From Acuticoccus sp039034015 (GTDB taxonomy: Bacteria; Pseudomonadota; Alphaproteobacteria; Rhizobiales; Amorphaceae): 64,000 nt of DNA. The notes under the pieces were generated by a model. The model did no database searches. It had not been told where the DNA came from and worked only from the letters and a program-made list of their open reading frames with translations. Positions 27,928 to 36,199 of the stretch are shown here, one piece after another. Made by a program: the position numbers and the translations under genes. The stretch covers positions 1-64,000 of the forward strand of contig JBCCBM010000012.1 of NCBI GenBank assembly GCA_039034015.1, read 5' to 3'. Each line of letters begins with the position of its first letter. Position 1 is the first letter of the stretch.

Positions 27928-28475
27928 GAGGTGCCGGCGCCGTAAAGCGAGCGCAACCGGCGCTCAATGGTCTCGGGCGCGACGGCCAGCGTGTGCAGCT
28001 CCACATGAAGTCGGCCGCCTTTGCGGCGCGCGTTGCGGGCGGTGAACCGCTGGATCAGCGACAGGCGATCGGGCGCGCTGATTACGGCCTCCAGCGGCTC
28101 TTTGGTCTCCACAATCAGCGTTGCAAGGCGCATGGTGCGCAGCGCGCGGTGCTCCACGCGGATCGCTCCAATCGCCGACCAGGGGATGATGCCGTACCGC
28201 GCCACATAAAGCCCCTTGGCATCGGCGGCGAGCTGCGGCGTTTCGAGGTCCAGCGTGGGGTGAAAGTAAAGCGCTGAGAGCGAACCCGCGAGGCTGGCAA
28301 GCAAAAAGCCCGGCTGCACATTCACAAATGTCGCAACAACGCCGATGAGCGTGAGCGCGCCGCCGCCATAGACCATGAGGTCGCCCTGATGGGGCTTATA
28401 GCCGACCGCGAAGGCGCCCGATGGGTCGGGGGTTGGGCGGGGCGGGCGATCGGGCGGCGGCGTCTCGGCGTCCAT
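27924..28475 (-). CDS. Membrane protein with PH-like domain, unknown function
   Basis: A 183-residue protein with a Pro-rich N-terminus, two adjacent membrane segments (about 38-56 and 56-74), and a cytoplasmic domain of PH-like pattern (GLYVARYGIIPWSAIGAIRV, then TMRLATLIVETKEPL). The ATG at 28475 overlaps the ribB stop by one base (TGATG). It is the last gene of the fabI-to-ribB run. No specific function is recognised. Confidence 0.7.
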   Translation of the reverse strand: MDAETPPPDRPPRPTPDPSGAFAVGYKPHQGDLMVYGGGALTLIGVVATFVNVQPGFLLASLAGSLSALYFHPTLDLETPQLAADAKGLYVARYGIIPWSAIGAIRVEHRALRTMRLATLIVETKEPLEAVISAPDRLSLIQRFTARNARRKGGRLHVELHTLAVAPETIERRLRSLYGAGTS

Positions 28476-29566
28476 CACAAATCGCCCAGCGCCACCTGGC
28501 CGGTGATGGTGATACCAAACCCGTCCAGCCCGATGTACCGACGGTCGGACGCGGTCACGAGGCGGATGGAGTGGATGCCAAGATCCCGCAGGATTTGCGC
28601 GCCGAGCCCCACATCCCGCCACTCGCGCGCGCGGCTTTGCGCGGTCTCATGCTCCTCGTCCGGATCGGTGCTGCCGCTCGCCACCCCCGTTGCCCCATGG
28701 CGCAGGTACACCAAAACGCCGCTGCCGTGGGCGCGGAACGCCTCCGTTGCCGCGCGGGGGGCGCCATCGCCGAACACGTCATCAACAACCATCTCGCGCA
28801 CCAGCCGCACCGGAATATCTGCCCCGCCCCGGATGTCACCGATCACGACGGCAACGTGCTGCATCGGGTCAAAGTGCGTTGTGTAGGAGACGACCCGCGC
28901 GGCGCTCCCGCCAAGGGTGCGCGATGTGTCCGACACGCGCTCCACCAAGGTCTCGTTGCGCTGGCGGTAGGCAATAAGATCGTTGACCGAGACTTCGACC
29001 AGCCCGTGCGTCTTGGCAAACGCGCTCACCTGTGGCCCGCGCATCACCGTCCCATCATCGTTCATCAGCTCTGAGAGGACGCCGATCTCAGGCAGGCCCG
29101 CGAGCCGGCAAAGATCGATCGCCGCCTCGGTGTGGCCGGAACGGATGAGGACGCCGCCATCGCGCGCCACCAGCGGGAAGACGTGGCCGGGACGCACGAA
29201 ATCGGCCGCGCCCGCGTTGGGGTTGGCGAGCGCCCGCACGGTGTTGGTGCGTTCGTCCGCCGAAATGCCCGTCGTCAGCCCGTGCTTGACGTCAACCGAG
29301 ACGGTGAAGGCGGTGGCGAGCGGGGCATCGTTGTCGGCCACCATAGGGGCAAGGTTGAGGCGGCGGGCGACCGACCGCGTCATCGGTGCGCAGACGATGC
29401 CAGACGTGTGGCGCACCATCAGCGCCATCTGCTCAGGGCTCATCAGCGAGGCAGCGCAGATGAGATCGCCCTCGTTCTCCCGGTCATCATCATCGATGAC
29501 CACCACCATCTCGCCCTCGGCAAACGCCCTCAAGGCCGCGGCCACCCGCGCGTTTTGATCGCTCAA
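28475..29566 (-). CDS. ribB: 3,4-dihydroxy-2-butanone-4-phosphate synthase with degenerate GTP cyclohydrolase II domain
   Basis: Makes the four-carbon precursor of riboflavin from ribulose-5-phosphate. Residues about 1-200 are an intact RibB domain (VVVIDDDDRENEGDLICAA; RSGHTEAAIDLCRLAG). The C-terminal domain has RibA ancestry but lacks the zinc Cys cluster: the usual GDVFGSxRCDC is replaced by VDDVFGDGAPRAA. This is the hybrid called RibBX in alphaproteobacteria, whose second half is not expected to hydrolyse GTP. A TTG at 29566 with GAGG upstream is preferred; a GTG at 29638 would add 24 residues without homology support. Confidence 0.85.
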   Translation of the reverse strand: MSDQNARVAAALRAFAEGEMVVVIDDDDRENEGDLICAASLMSPEQMALMVRHTSGIVCAPMTRSVARRLNLAPMVADNDAPLATAFTVSVDVKHGLTTGISADERTNTVRALANPNAGAADFVRPGHVFPLVARDGGVLIRSGHTEAAIDLCRLAGLPEIGVLSELMNDDGTVMRGPQVSAFAKTHGLVEVSVNDLIAYRQRNETLVERVSDTSRTLGGSAARVVSYTTHFDPMQHVAVVIGDIRGGADIPVRLVREMVVDDVFGDGAPRAATEAFRAHGSGVLVYLRHGATGVASGSTDPDEEHETAQSRAREWRDVGLGAQILRDLGIHSIRLVTASDRRYIGLDGFGITITGQVALGDL

Positions 29567-29768
29567 CGTCTCAACCCTCGTTCTTTTGCTGATATAGCGC
29601 GTTCGTCGGCCTTGCGCAGCGGTTCCGGGGGGCGGCACCGTCGCGGGTGCTCCAACTCCACCAAAGAACAGGCTCTAGCCTCAGGTGCTGCTCACACCAC
29701 CTGGCCGCATCTGAAGGGCCCAGGACGGAGGTGGGCGTTGGCGAGCGGGGCTGACCCAAAAGATGCTG
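29567..29768 (-). other. ribB leader / aroC-ribB spacer with three hairpins
   Basis: About 200 nt without a convincing gene. Three inverted repeats lie close together: CAGGTG...CACCTG (29682-29703), AGGCT-CT-AGCCT (29670-29681) and GCACC-6 nt-GGTGC (29635-29650). I looked for the conserved FMN-aptamer blocks expected before ribB and did not find them. This could be an mRNA leader structure or an aroC terminator lacking a T-run. Confidence 0.4.
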
Positions 29769-30854
29769 TCACACCACCGCGGAGCCCTCGCGGCCGGTTT
29801 GGGCGCGGTGGCGGAGGAAATGATCGGCGAGCACGATCGCCATCATTGCTTCGCCGACCGGGACGGCGCGGATGCCCACGCACGGGTCGTGGCGGCCTTT
29901 GGTCTGGACGTCCACCTCTTCGCCGGAGCGGGTGACGGACTTTCGCGGGGTGAGGATCGACGAGGTGGGCTTGACCGCAAAGCGCACCACCACCGGGGCA
30001 CCGCTGGAAATCCCGCCCAAAATGCCGCCGGCGTTGTTGGAGAGGAACTGGTTGCCGGCGCGCATCTCGTCGGCGTTTTCCTCGCCCGTGAGGCGGGCGG
30101 CGGCGAACCCTTCGCCGATCTCGACACCCTTGACAGCGTTGATGGACATCATGGCCGAGGCAAGGTCCTGGTCGAGCTTGCCGTAAAGCGGTGCGCCCCA
30201 GCCGGGGGGCACACCCTCGGCCACCACCTCCACCACGGCGCCCAACGACGAGCCTGCCTTTCGTGCAGCGTCCAGCCTGTCGGACCAGCGGGCCGCGGCC
30301 GCAGCGTCGGGGGCGAAGAAAGGGTTTTGGGCAATTTGTTCATAGTCGCGGCCGGTGGCGACATCGCCGCCCATCTCTACGAGCGCGCCGCGCACGGTGA
30401 CAGAAGGGATGACGGCAGAGGCGATGGCGCCGGCCGCAACGCGCACCGCCGTCTCGCGGGCGGAGGAGCGGCCACCGCCACGATAATCGCGCAGGCCGTA
30501 TTTGGCGTCGTAGGTGTAGTCGGCGTGGCCGGGGCGGTAGCGCTCGGCGATTCTGGAATAATCCTTGGAGCGCTGGTCGACGTTTTCGATGATGAGGGCG
30601 ATGGGCGTGCCGGTCGTGATGAGGGCGCCATCCTCCTCCAGGACGCCGGAGGTGAGGCGCACAGCGTCCGGCTCCCGGCGCTGGGTGGTGTGGCGCGATT
30701 GGCCGGGGCGGCGGCGGTCCATGGCGGCCTGGATCGCGTCCATGGAGAGGCGAATGCCGGGGGGGCAACCGTCCACCACACCGCCAATCATGGGGCCGTG
30801 GCTCTCGCCGAACGTGGTGACGCGGAAAAGGTGACCGAACGTGTTGTGCGACAT
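29769..30854 (-). CDS. aroC: Chorismate synthase
   Basis: Last step of the shikimate pathway, making chorismate from EPSP with reduced FMN. The 361-residue protein has the family signatures GHLFRVTTFGESHGP at the N-terminus, RPGHADYTYDAKYG with DYRGGGRSSARET in the middle, and GISSGAPVVVRFAVKPTSS near the C-terminus. It starts 3 nt after the phosphatase stop. The order fabI-phosphatase-aroC-ribB is a familiar alphaproteobacterial block. Confidence 0.98.
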   Translation of the reverse strand: MSHNTFGHLFRVTTFGESHGPMIGGVVDGCPPGIRLSMDAIQAAMDRRRPGQSRHTTQRREPDAVRLTSGVLEEDGALITTGTPIALIIENVDQRSKDYSRIAERYRPGHADYTYDAKYGLRDYRGGGRSSARETAVRVAAGAIASAVIPSVTVRGALVEMGGDVATGRDYEQIAQNPFFAPDAAAAARWSDRLDAARKAGSSLGAVVEVVAEGVPPGWGAPLYGKLDQDLASAMMSINAVKGVEIGEGFAAARLTGEENADEMRAGNQFLSNNAGGILGGISSGAPVVVRFAVKPTSSILTPRKSVTRSGEEVDVQTKGRHDPCVGIRAVPVGEAMMAIVLADHFLRHRAQTGREGSAVV

Positions 30855-30857
30855 GGA

Positions 30858-31457
30858 CTAAACCCGCTCGACCCGGCCGGCCTCAAAAATCAAAAACTGG
30901 TCCTGGGGCGCCGGGAGGCTGGGCACCTCGTGCCAGGGCGTGCCGCACAGGAGGCCGTGGAGCACGCGAAGGACGCCGCCGTGGGTGACGGCCACCGTGT
31001 CGCGCTCCAGGGTGTCGAGCCAGGTGCCGATGCGGTTGGCAAGGTCGCCGTAGGTCTCGCCGCCGGGGGGTCGGAACGACCATTTGTCCTTCTTGCGCTG
31101 GGCAACGCGGGCCTTTTCGCCGCCTGCGCGCAATTCGTCATAGGTGCAGCCGGACCAGTCGCCGAAGTCGATCTCCATGAGGCGGTCGTCGGTGGGCGCA
31201 GCGCCCGGAAGGCCAAGATGGTCGCGCACAATCGCCATCGTCTCCACCGAGCGCGAGAGGGGCGATGAGACATAGGAGAGCGCGTCCGGCCGGATGCCGT
31301 CTGCGGCGAGCCGCTCGGCCAGCACCTTGCCGTGGCGGGCGGCCTGGGCCCGGCCCTTGTCATTCATGGGGATGTCTTCGCGGCCCTGGAGGCGGCCTTC
31401 CACGTTCCAGTCCGTCTCGCCGTGGCGAAGATGATAAAGCCGCACACCCTCGCGCAC
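30858..31457 (-). CDS. Histidine phosphatase family protein (phosphoglycerate mutase-like)
   Basis: A 199-residue enzyme with the catalytic RHG motif (LYHLRHGETDWNVEGRLQG), a second conserved Arg in SSPLSRSVET, the acid in LMEIDFGDWSG and the second His in AVTHGGVLR. The substrate is unknown; members act on phosphosugars, nucleotides or cobalamin intermediates. The start is a GTG at 31457, two bases after the upstream TAA; longer frames overlap the neighbouring gene. Confidence 0.88.
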   Translation of the reverse strand: MREGVRLYHLRHGETDWNVEGRLQGREDIPMNDKGRAQAARHGKVLAERLAADGIRPDALSYVSSPLSRSVETMAIVRDHLGLPGAAPTDDRLMEIDFGDWSGCTYDELRAGGEKARVAQRKKDKWSFRPPGGETYGDLANRIGTWLDTLERDTVAVTHGGVLRVLHGLLCGTPWHEVPSLPAPQDQFLIFEAGRVERV

Positions 31458-31458
31458 C

Positions 31459-31794
31459 TTAAAGCGCCATTTGTTGGTGCTGGATGATGCGCCAGGCGCC
31501 CTCGACCTTGGCGTAGGTGGAGCTGCAGAGCGCGCGATAGGGCGCCGCTTCCGCCCGCTTGGCGTTGGCGCGGTAGGCGAGGACCGCCGTCTCGCTGACC
31601 AGCGCACAATGGCGATCGTCCATGACGACACTGTCCCATCGTGGGGCGGCAATGAGGGAACGCGTGAGCGCATCGCCCGACAAGATGCCGACAGGGTCGG
31701 GCAGGACCATCACGCAGGCGGAAAGGTCGGCGCCCTCCATGGGGCCGCCAAGCCAAAAGGCTTCCTCCGCCGACCAGAGGTTCGGCTCATCCAC
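31459..31794 (-). CDS. DUF4440 / NTF2-like small protein
   Basis: A 111-residue single-domain protein with the NTF2/SnoaL-like pattern: W-x-EEAFWLGG, VLPDPVGILSG, a strand VLAYRANAKR and the terminal WRIIQHQQM. These cone-shaped folds bind small ligands or act as adaptor domains; no catalytic residue can be assigned. The GTG start at 31794 overlaps the end of fabI by 8 nt. It lies inside the fabI-aroC block. Confidence 0.75.
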   Translation of the reverse strand: MDEPNLWSAEEAFWLGGPMEGADLSACVMVLPDPVGILSGDALTRSLIAAPRWDSVVMDDRHCALVSETAVLAYRANAKRAEAAPYRALCSSTYAKVEGAWRIIQHQQMAL

Positions 31795-32611
31795 CTTGGG
31801 TCTCTTTGGTGATGTCGGGCGCGTCCACCGCCTTCATGCCTACCACGTGGTAGCCGCTGTCCACATGGTGCACCTCGCCGGTGACCGCGGCGGAAAACGG
31901 GGAGAGGAGATACGCCGCGGCCTTGCCAACCTCGTCGATGGAGACGGTGCGGCGCAGCGGTGCGTTGTACTCGTTCCACTTCAAGATGTAGCGAAAGTCG
32001 CCGATGCCGGAGGCGGCGAGTGTCTTGATCGGCCCCGCAGAGAGCGCGTTCACGCGGATGTTTTTGGGGCCAAGGTCGACGGCGAGGTACCGCACCGAGG
32101 CCTCGAGCGCTGCCTTTGCAACACCCATGACGTTGTAGTGCGGCATCACCTTTTCAGCGCCATAGTAGGTGAGGGTGAGGAGGGAGCCGCCCTCGTTCAT
32201 CAAGGGCTCGGCCCGGCGGCACACGTCCACAAACGAGTAGCAGGAGATGTTGAGCGAGCGGTCAAAATTCTCTGGCGAGGTGTCGATGAAGCGGCCGGTC
32301 AGCTCGTTCTTGTCAGAAAAGGCAATGGCGTGGACCAGGAAATCGAGCCCGCCCCAGCGCTCTTTCACCGCGCCAAAGACGGCGTCCAGCGTTTCGGGCT
32401 CGGTCACGTCGCAGTGGCCAAACACCTCAGCGTTGAGGCTTTCGGCAAGCGGGGCGACGCGCTTTTTCAGCGCCTCGCCCTGGTAGGTGAAGCCGAGGGT
32501 GGCGCCTTGCTCGGCGGCAATTTTTGAGATGCCCCAGGCGATGGAGCGGTTGTTGGCAACTCCGAGGATCAGTCCGCGTTTGCCCGCGAGAATGCCGGAG
32601 CCACGTTCCAT
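31787..32611 (-). CDS. fabI: Enoyl-[acyl-carrier-protein] reductase (NADH)
   Basis: Final reduction step of fatty-acid elongation. The 274-residue protein is a short-chain dehydrogenase-type FabI with LILGVANNRSIAWGIS at the cofactor site and the catalytic pair Tyr159 and Lys166 (YNVMGVAK, spacing of six as in FabI rather than three as in ordinary SDRs). SAGPIKTLAASGI follows. It heads the block that leads to aroC and ribB. Confidence 0.97.
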   Translation of the reverse strand: MERGSGILAGKRGLILGVANNRSIAWGISKIAAEQGATLGFTYQGEALKKRVAPLAESLNAEVFGHCDVTEPETLDAVFGAVKERWGGLDFLVHAIAFSDKNELTGRFIDTSPENFDRSLNISCYSFVDVCRRAEPLMNEGGSLLTLTYYGAEKVMPHYNVMGVAKAALEASVRYLAVDLGPKNIRVNALSAGPIKTLAASGIGDFRYILKWNEYNAPLRRTVSIDEVGKAAAYLLSPFSAAVTGEVHHVDSGYHVVGMKAVDAPDITKETQGG

Positions 32612-32706
32612 GTCAGACGAACCTTTGTTGCGAGCACCGCCCGCGCCGTGAAAGTTGGTTTGTCATAGTCATCGCCCCCCGACCCCGCAAGCCGGAGCCC
32701 GCACCC

Positions 32707-34137
32707 ATGTCCCTCGCCGCCGACGCCTTTGATGGCCTGAAATCTGACCTTCGCGAGGCGCTCGGCCCCGCCGCGATTGTCGACGCGCCGGACGACATGG
32801 CCCCCTACCTCACCGAGTGGCGGCACCTTTACCAAGGGGTGACGCCTTTCGTGGTGCGCCCAGCGGACACTGCGGGCGTTGCTGCTGCAATGCGCCTTGC
32901 GGCCGCGCGCGGCGTTGCGGTGGTCCCCCAGTCGGGCAACACGGGGCTGGTGGGCGGGCAAATGCCGGCCGAGAGCGGGCAGGAGCTTTTGCTGTCGGTC
33001 GATCGCCTCACCGGGATCGAGATGGTTGACCCTGCGGGCAACACGCTCACGTGCGGCGCGGGCACCATCCTTGCCGATGTGCAGGCGGCGGCGGAGGGGG
33101 CGGGGCGGCTTTTCCCGCTCTCGTTGGCGTCGGAGGGGTCGGCGCGCATTGGGGGGCTGATTGCCACCAACGCGGGGGGCACGGGGGTGCTGGCCTATGG
33201 CAACATGCGTGATCAGGTGTTGGGGCTTGAGGTGGTGATGCCCGATGGGCGCATCTGGAATGGCCTCCGGGCGCTGCGCAAGGACAACACCGGGTATGAC
33301 TTAAAGCATCTGTTCATTGGCGCGGAGGGGACGCTCGGCATCATCACCCGCGCGGTTCTAAAATTGCGGCCGCGGCCGGTGGCGCAGGATGTGGCGCTGG
33401 TGGGGGTTGCTTCGCCGGCCGATGCGGTGGCGCTTCTGGGCACTGTGCAGGCGGCCATCGGCGAGGGGGTGACGGCCTTTGAGATCGTGCCCAAAATTGG
33501 GATCGAATTTGTGGTGCGCCATGGGGCGGGCACGCGCAACCCGTTTGAGACAATCCCCGATTGGGTGGTGCTCATCGAGGTGTCGACCTTTTCGCCCGAC
33601 CGGCCGATGCGCGAGCCGCTGGAGGCGGTCTTGATGGCGGCCTATGAGGCGGGCGAAATCACCGATGCGCTCGTCTCCCAATCGCTCGCCGAGGCGCAGG
33701 ATTTTTGGCGCCTTCGCGAGCTTTTGTCAGAAGTGCAGGGCCATGAGGGCGGGTCCATCAAGCACGATGTCTCGGTCCCGGTGGCAAAAATCCCAAAATT
33801 CATCGCGGAGGCGACGGCGGCGGTGGAGGCGTGTGTGCCGGGCTGCCGGCCGGTCCCCTTTGGGCACATTGGCGATGGCAACATCCACTTTAATGTCAGC
33901 CAGCCCGTCGGCGCCGACAAGGCCGAATTTCTTGCCGGGTGGGATGCGATGAACGAGGCGGTGCACGCGGTGGTGCGCGCGCACTCAGGCTCCATCGCGG
34001 CCGAGCATGGGGTGGGGCGGCTCAAAGCCAAGCTCGTCCCCACCGTGCGCGATGAGGTGGAGCTTTCCATGATGCGCGCCGTCAAAGCCGCGTTTGACCC
34101 GGAGGGCCGGATGAATCCCGGCCGCGTGCTGCCTTAA
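32707..34137 (+). CDS. FAD-binding D-2-hydroxyacid dehydrogenase (D-2-hydroxyglutarate dehydrogenase/GlcD-like)
   Basis: A 476-residue flavoenzyme of the VAO/PCMH family. The FAD domain carries VVPQSGNTGLVGGQMP and LASEGSARIGGLIATNAGG. The C-terminal domain has the metal/substrate motif PFGHIGDGNIHFN and the late SIAAEHGVGRLK. Family members oxidise D-lactate, D-2-hydroxyglutarate or glycolate and pass electrons to a quinone or flavoprotein. The ATG at 32707 gives the usual N-terminus. Its TAA shares TTAA with the converging SRAP gene. Confidence 0.92.
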   Translation: MSLAADAFDGLKSDLREALGPAAIVDAPDDMAPYLTEWRHLYQGVTPFVVRPADTAGVAAAMRLAAARGVAVVPQSGNTGLVGGQMPAESGQELLLSVDRLTGIEMVDPAGNTLTCGAGTILADVQAAAEGAGRLFPLSLASEGSARIGGLIATNAGGTGVLAYGNMRDQVLGLEVVMPDGRIWNGLRALRKDNTGYDLKHLFIGAEGTLGIITRAVLKLRPRPVAQDVALVGVASPADAVALLGTVQAAIGEGVTAFEIVPKIGIEFVVRHGAGTRNPFETIPDWVVLIEVSTFSPDRPMREPLEAVLMAAYEAGEITDALVSQSLAEAQDFWRLRELLSEVQGHEGGSIKHDVSVPVAKIPKFIAEATAAVEACVPGCRPVPFGHIGDGNIHFNVSQPVGADKAEFLAGWDAMNEAVHAVVRAHSGSIAAEHGVGRLKAKLVPTVRDEVELSMMRAVKAAFDPEGRMNPGRVLP

Positions 34138-34808
34138 AAGAGCGTCGGCTCGGCCGCATCGTCGGGCGTCATCAGCGCGGCGCCCTCGTTGCGCGCGTTG
34201 GAGAGCTTTTTGGACACCGGGCGGGCGGTGAAGGTGATGCGCTCGGTAAGGGTGAGGGCGGCGGCGCCATTGTCGTTGGCACCGTCGAGCCAGTCGTCAA
34301 AGTTGCCCTGCGGAACGGTGAGGGGCATGCGGTCGTGGTAGTCGGCCGGGACGCCGGTGGACTCGGCGGTGAGGATGGCGGCGGTGTCCATCTCTTCGCC
34401 ATCAGGGCCCATCCAGTGTTCGAAAAGGCCGGCAAAGGCGATGGCGCCCGGCGGGTCGAAGGCAAAGGGCTGTTTGCCGGTTTCCTCCCGCCGCCATTCG
34501 TAAAACGCGGTGGCGGGGATCAACGCGCGGCGGCGGCGCATGGCGTTGCGAAAGGCGGGCTTTTCCGCCGCCGTCTCGGACCGTGCGTTGATGAGGAGGG
34601 GAAAGCCCTTCGGATCCTTCACGAACGCGGGGATGAGGCCCCAACGCATCAGCTGGAGTTCGCGCCCGCGGGGGCCGGCCACCACAACGTGGATCGGCTG
34701 GGTGGGCGCAATATTGTACCGCGGCGGATAGGGGACGGCCTCGTTCTCAAAGCCAAAGATCTCCGCAAGCGCCTCCAGAGGAAGCGTCAACTGATAGCGC
34801 CCGCACAT
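34134..34808 (-). CDS. SOS response-associated peptidase / abasic-site DNA-crosslinking protein (SRAP, HMCES/YedK)
   Basis: Forms a thiazolidine crosslink with abasic sites in single-stranded DNA through Cys2, which becomes the N-terminus after Met removal. Key residues are present: MCGRYQL, then NIAPTQP, NARSETAAEKPAFR, the Glu in FYEWRRE and the His in YHDRMPL. The length (224) is standard. It overlaps the LysE gene by one base (TGATG). Confidence 0.95.
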   Translation of the reverse strand: MCGRYQLTLPLEALAEIFGFENEAVPYPPRYNIAPTQPIHVVVAGPRGRELQLMRWGLIPAFVKDPKGFPLLINARSETAAEKPAFRNAMRRRRALIPATAFYEWRREETGKQPFAFDPPGAIAFAGLFEHWMGPDGEEMDTAAILTAESTGVPADYHDRMPLTVPQGNFDDWLDGANDNGAAALTLTERITFTARPVSKKLSNARNEGAALMTPDDAAEPTLF

Positions 34809-35458
34809 CAGATGACCTCAAAATAGGTGACCGACAATCGGCCCAAGATGAGCGCGCCAAAGCCCAGAAGCAACGCGCCCGCCACCACATTGAACTTTGC
34901 AATGCGCGCCTCCGTCAGCCGCACGCGCAGCTGGGTGACAACGGCCGCAAGCCCGCACCACCAGCCGAGTGTCCCGATTGCAACGCCCAAAATGAGCTGC
35001 GCGGTGCCCACATAATCGCCCTTTTCAGGCGCCCATTCGCCGAGCGCCCCAAAATAGGCGACGAAGCCAAAAATGGTGGCGGGGTTTGTGATGGTGAGGA
35101 AAAATGTGCCGACCGCCATCTCAGCGGCGGATTTTCGGCGTGGCTCTTCCGGCAGCGGGCGGTCAAAGCCTGGTTGGCGCCACAGGATGCGCGCGCCGAT
35201 GAAGGCCACCAAAAGCCCGCCGATCAACTGGATGAGCCGCGCGTGCCCCTCCACGAAGGCCGACACGGTGGAGACGCTGAAGGCGGCGGCGCTTGCAAAC
35301 ACCACATCGGCGACGGCCGCGCCCACACCGGCCGCAGCGCCCGACAAAAAACCGTAGCGCAGCGCCCTTTGCATAATGAGGACATTGACCGGGCCGAGCG
35401 GCGCAGTCACAAAAATCCCGCCCAAGATGCCGAGCGCGATGAACGCAAGGGGGGTCAA
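34808..35458 (-). CDS. LysE-family amino acid/solute exporter
   Basis: A 216-residue membrane protein with six helices. The N-terminal signature is TAPLGPVNVLIMQRALRYG. TNPATIFGFVAYF follows the cytoplasmic loop. Family members export lysine, homoserine, threonine or other small molecules. The likely start is a TTG at 35458 (no ATG is available nearby). It is co-transcribed with SRAP and divergent from the periplasmic protein gene 52 nt away. Confidence 0.88.
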   Translation of the reverse strand: MTPLAFIALGILGGIFVTAPLGPVNVLIMQRALRYGFLSGAAAGVGAAVADVVFASAAAFSVSTVSAFVEGHARLIQLIGGLLVAFIGARILWRQPGFDRPLPEEPRRKSAAEMAVGTFFLTITNPATIFGFVAYFGALGEWAPEKGDYVGTAQLILGVAIGTLGWWCGLAAVVTQLRVRLTEARIAKFNVVAGALLLGFGALILGRLSVTYFEVI

Positions 35459-35510
35459 GTTGGCCGTTCCGATTTTTTCAATCTGGGCCGTTCCCGCGCG
35501 TGGTGGTCAA

Positions 35511-36194
35511 GTGGGCAGCCTGCCCCATCGTTGGTCATCCTGCAAAGCGTTGGGTGTGCTCGGGCTGGTGGTCGCCCTTGCGACCCCGGCCGCGGCCTAT
35601 ATTCCTGACGATCTGTCCCTCGACCCTCTCACTGCACCAACCATCAATGCCCCCGACGGCGATGATCACACCGAAGAAGACGCAACCGACGTGCCAGCTC
35701 CGCCGCCGGCCCGCGCGTCCCTCGCCGACGTGCGCTACGGCGCCGACGGTCTGCCCGGCGCGGTGGCAAGCGCGCGCAACGCCCTCATGGAGGCGGCCCG
35801 CGCCGGCGAGATTGAGGCGCTCCGCCCCGTGTTTGATGCGCAGCGCGCCCCGCCGATTGTGACACCCTATGAGAACGTGCCCGACGCGGTGGCGCACCTC
35901 AAACGCCAGTCGGGCGATGCGGCGGGGCGGGAAATTCTGGCGATCCTGCTTGAGCTTTTGGAGGGGGGGCACGTGGCGGTGGGCGAGGGGTCGGCGCGCA
36001 CCTTTGTGTGGCCCTATTTTGCCGAAGTGCCGATCGGAGAGCTCAAACCCCGGCATTTTGTGGAGCTTTACCGGATCCTCACCTCCATCGATGTGGAAGA
36101 GATGGAGCGGCTTGGCCAATACACCTTCTTTCGTGTTGGGATTTCGGCCGATGGGCGGGTGCGCTACTTCTCCGCCGGCCCGCTGGAGGATTGA
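35511..36194 (+). CDS. Putative secreted conserved protein, unknown function
   Basis: A 227-residue protein. From a GTG at 35511 it begins with a basic n-region and a hydrophobic core (ALGVLGLVVALATPAAA), so it is probably exported. An acidic/Pro-rich linker (about 30-60) follows, then a compact domain with VAHLKRQSGDAAGREILAIL, FVWPYFAEVPI and FRVGISADGRVRYFSAGP. That terminal domain recurs in alphaproteobacterial hypothetical proteins, but I know no function. An upstream ATG at 35376 would lie in the LysE gene and destroy the signal peptide. Confidence 0.7.
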   Translation: MGSLPHRWSSCKALGVLGLVVALATPAAAYIPDDLSLDPLTAPTINAPDGDDHTEEDATDVPAPPPARASLADVRYGADGLPGAVASARNALMEAARAGEIEALRPVFDAQRAPPIVTPYENVPDAVAHLKRQSGDAAGREILAILLELLEGGHVAVGEGSARTFVWPYFAEVPIGELKPRHFVELYRILTSIDVEEMERLGQYTFFRVGISADGRVRYFSAGPLED

Positions 36195-36199
36195 CGCCC

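Noticed and set aside
29567..29768. FMN riboswitch before ribB
   Set aside because: The conserved aptamer segments (GGGGC-GGGUG-AAUUCCC-ACCGGCGGU type) could not be found.
29763..31268. A 501-codon plus-strand frame over aroC and the phosphatase gene
   Set aside because: Antisense to two clear enzymes; Gly/His/Ala-rich shadow without motifs.
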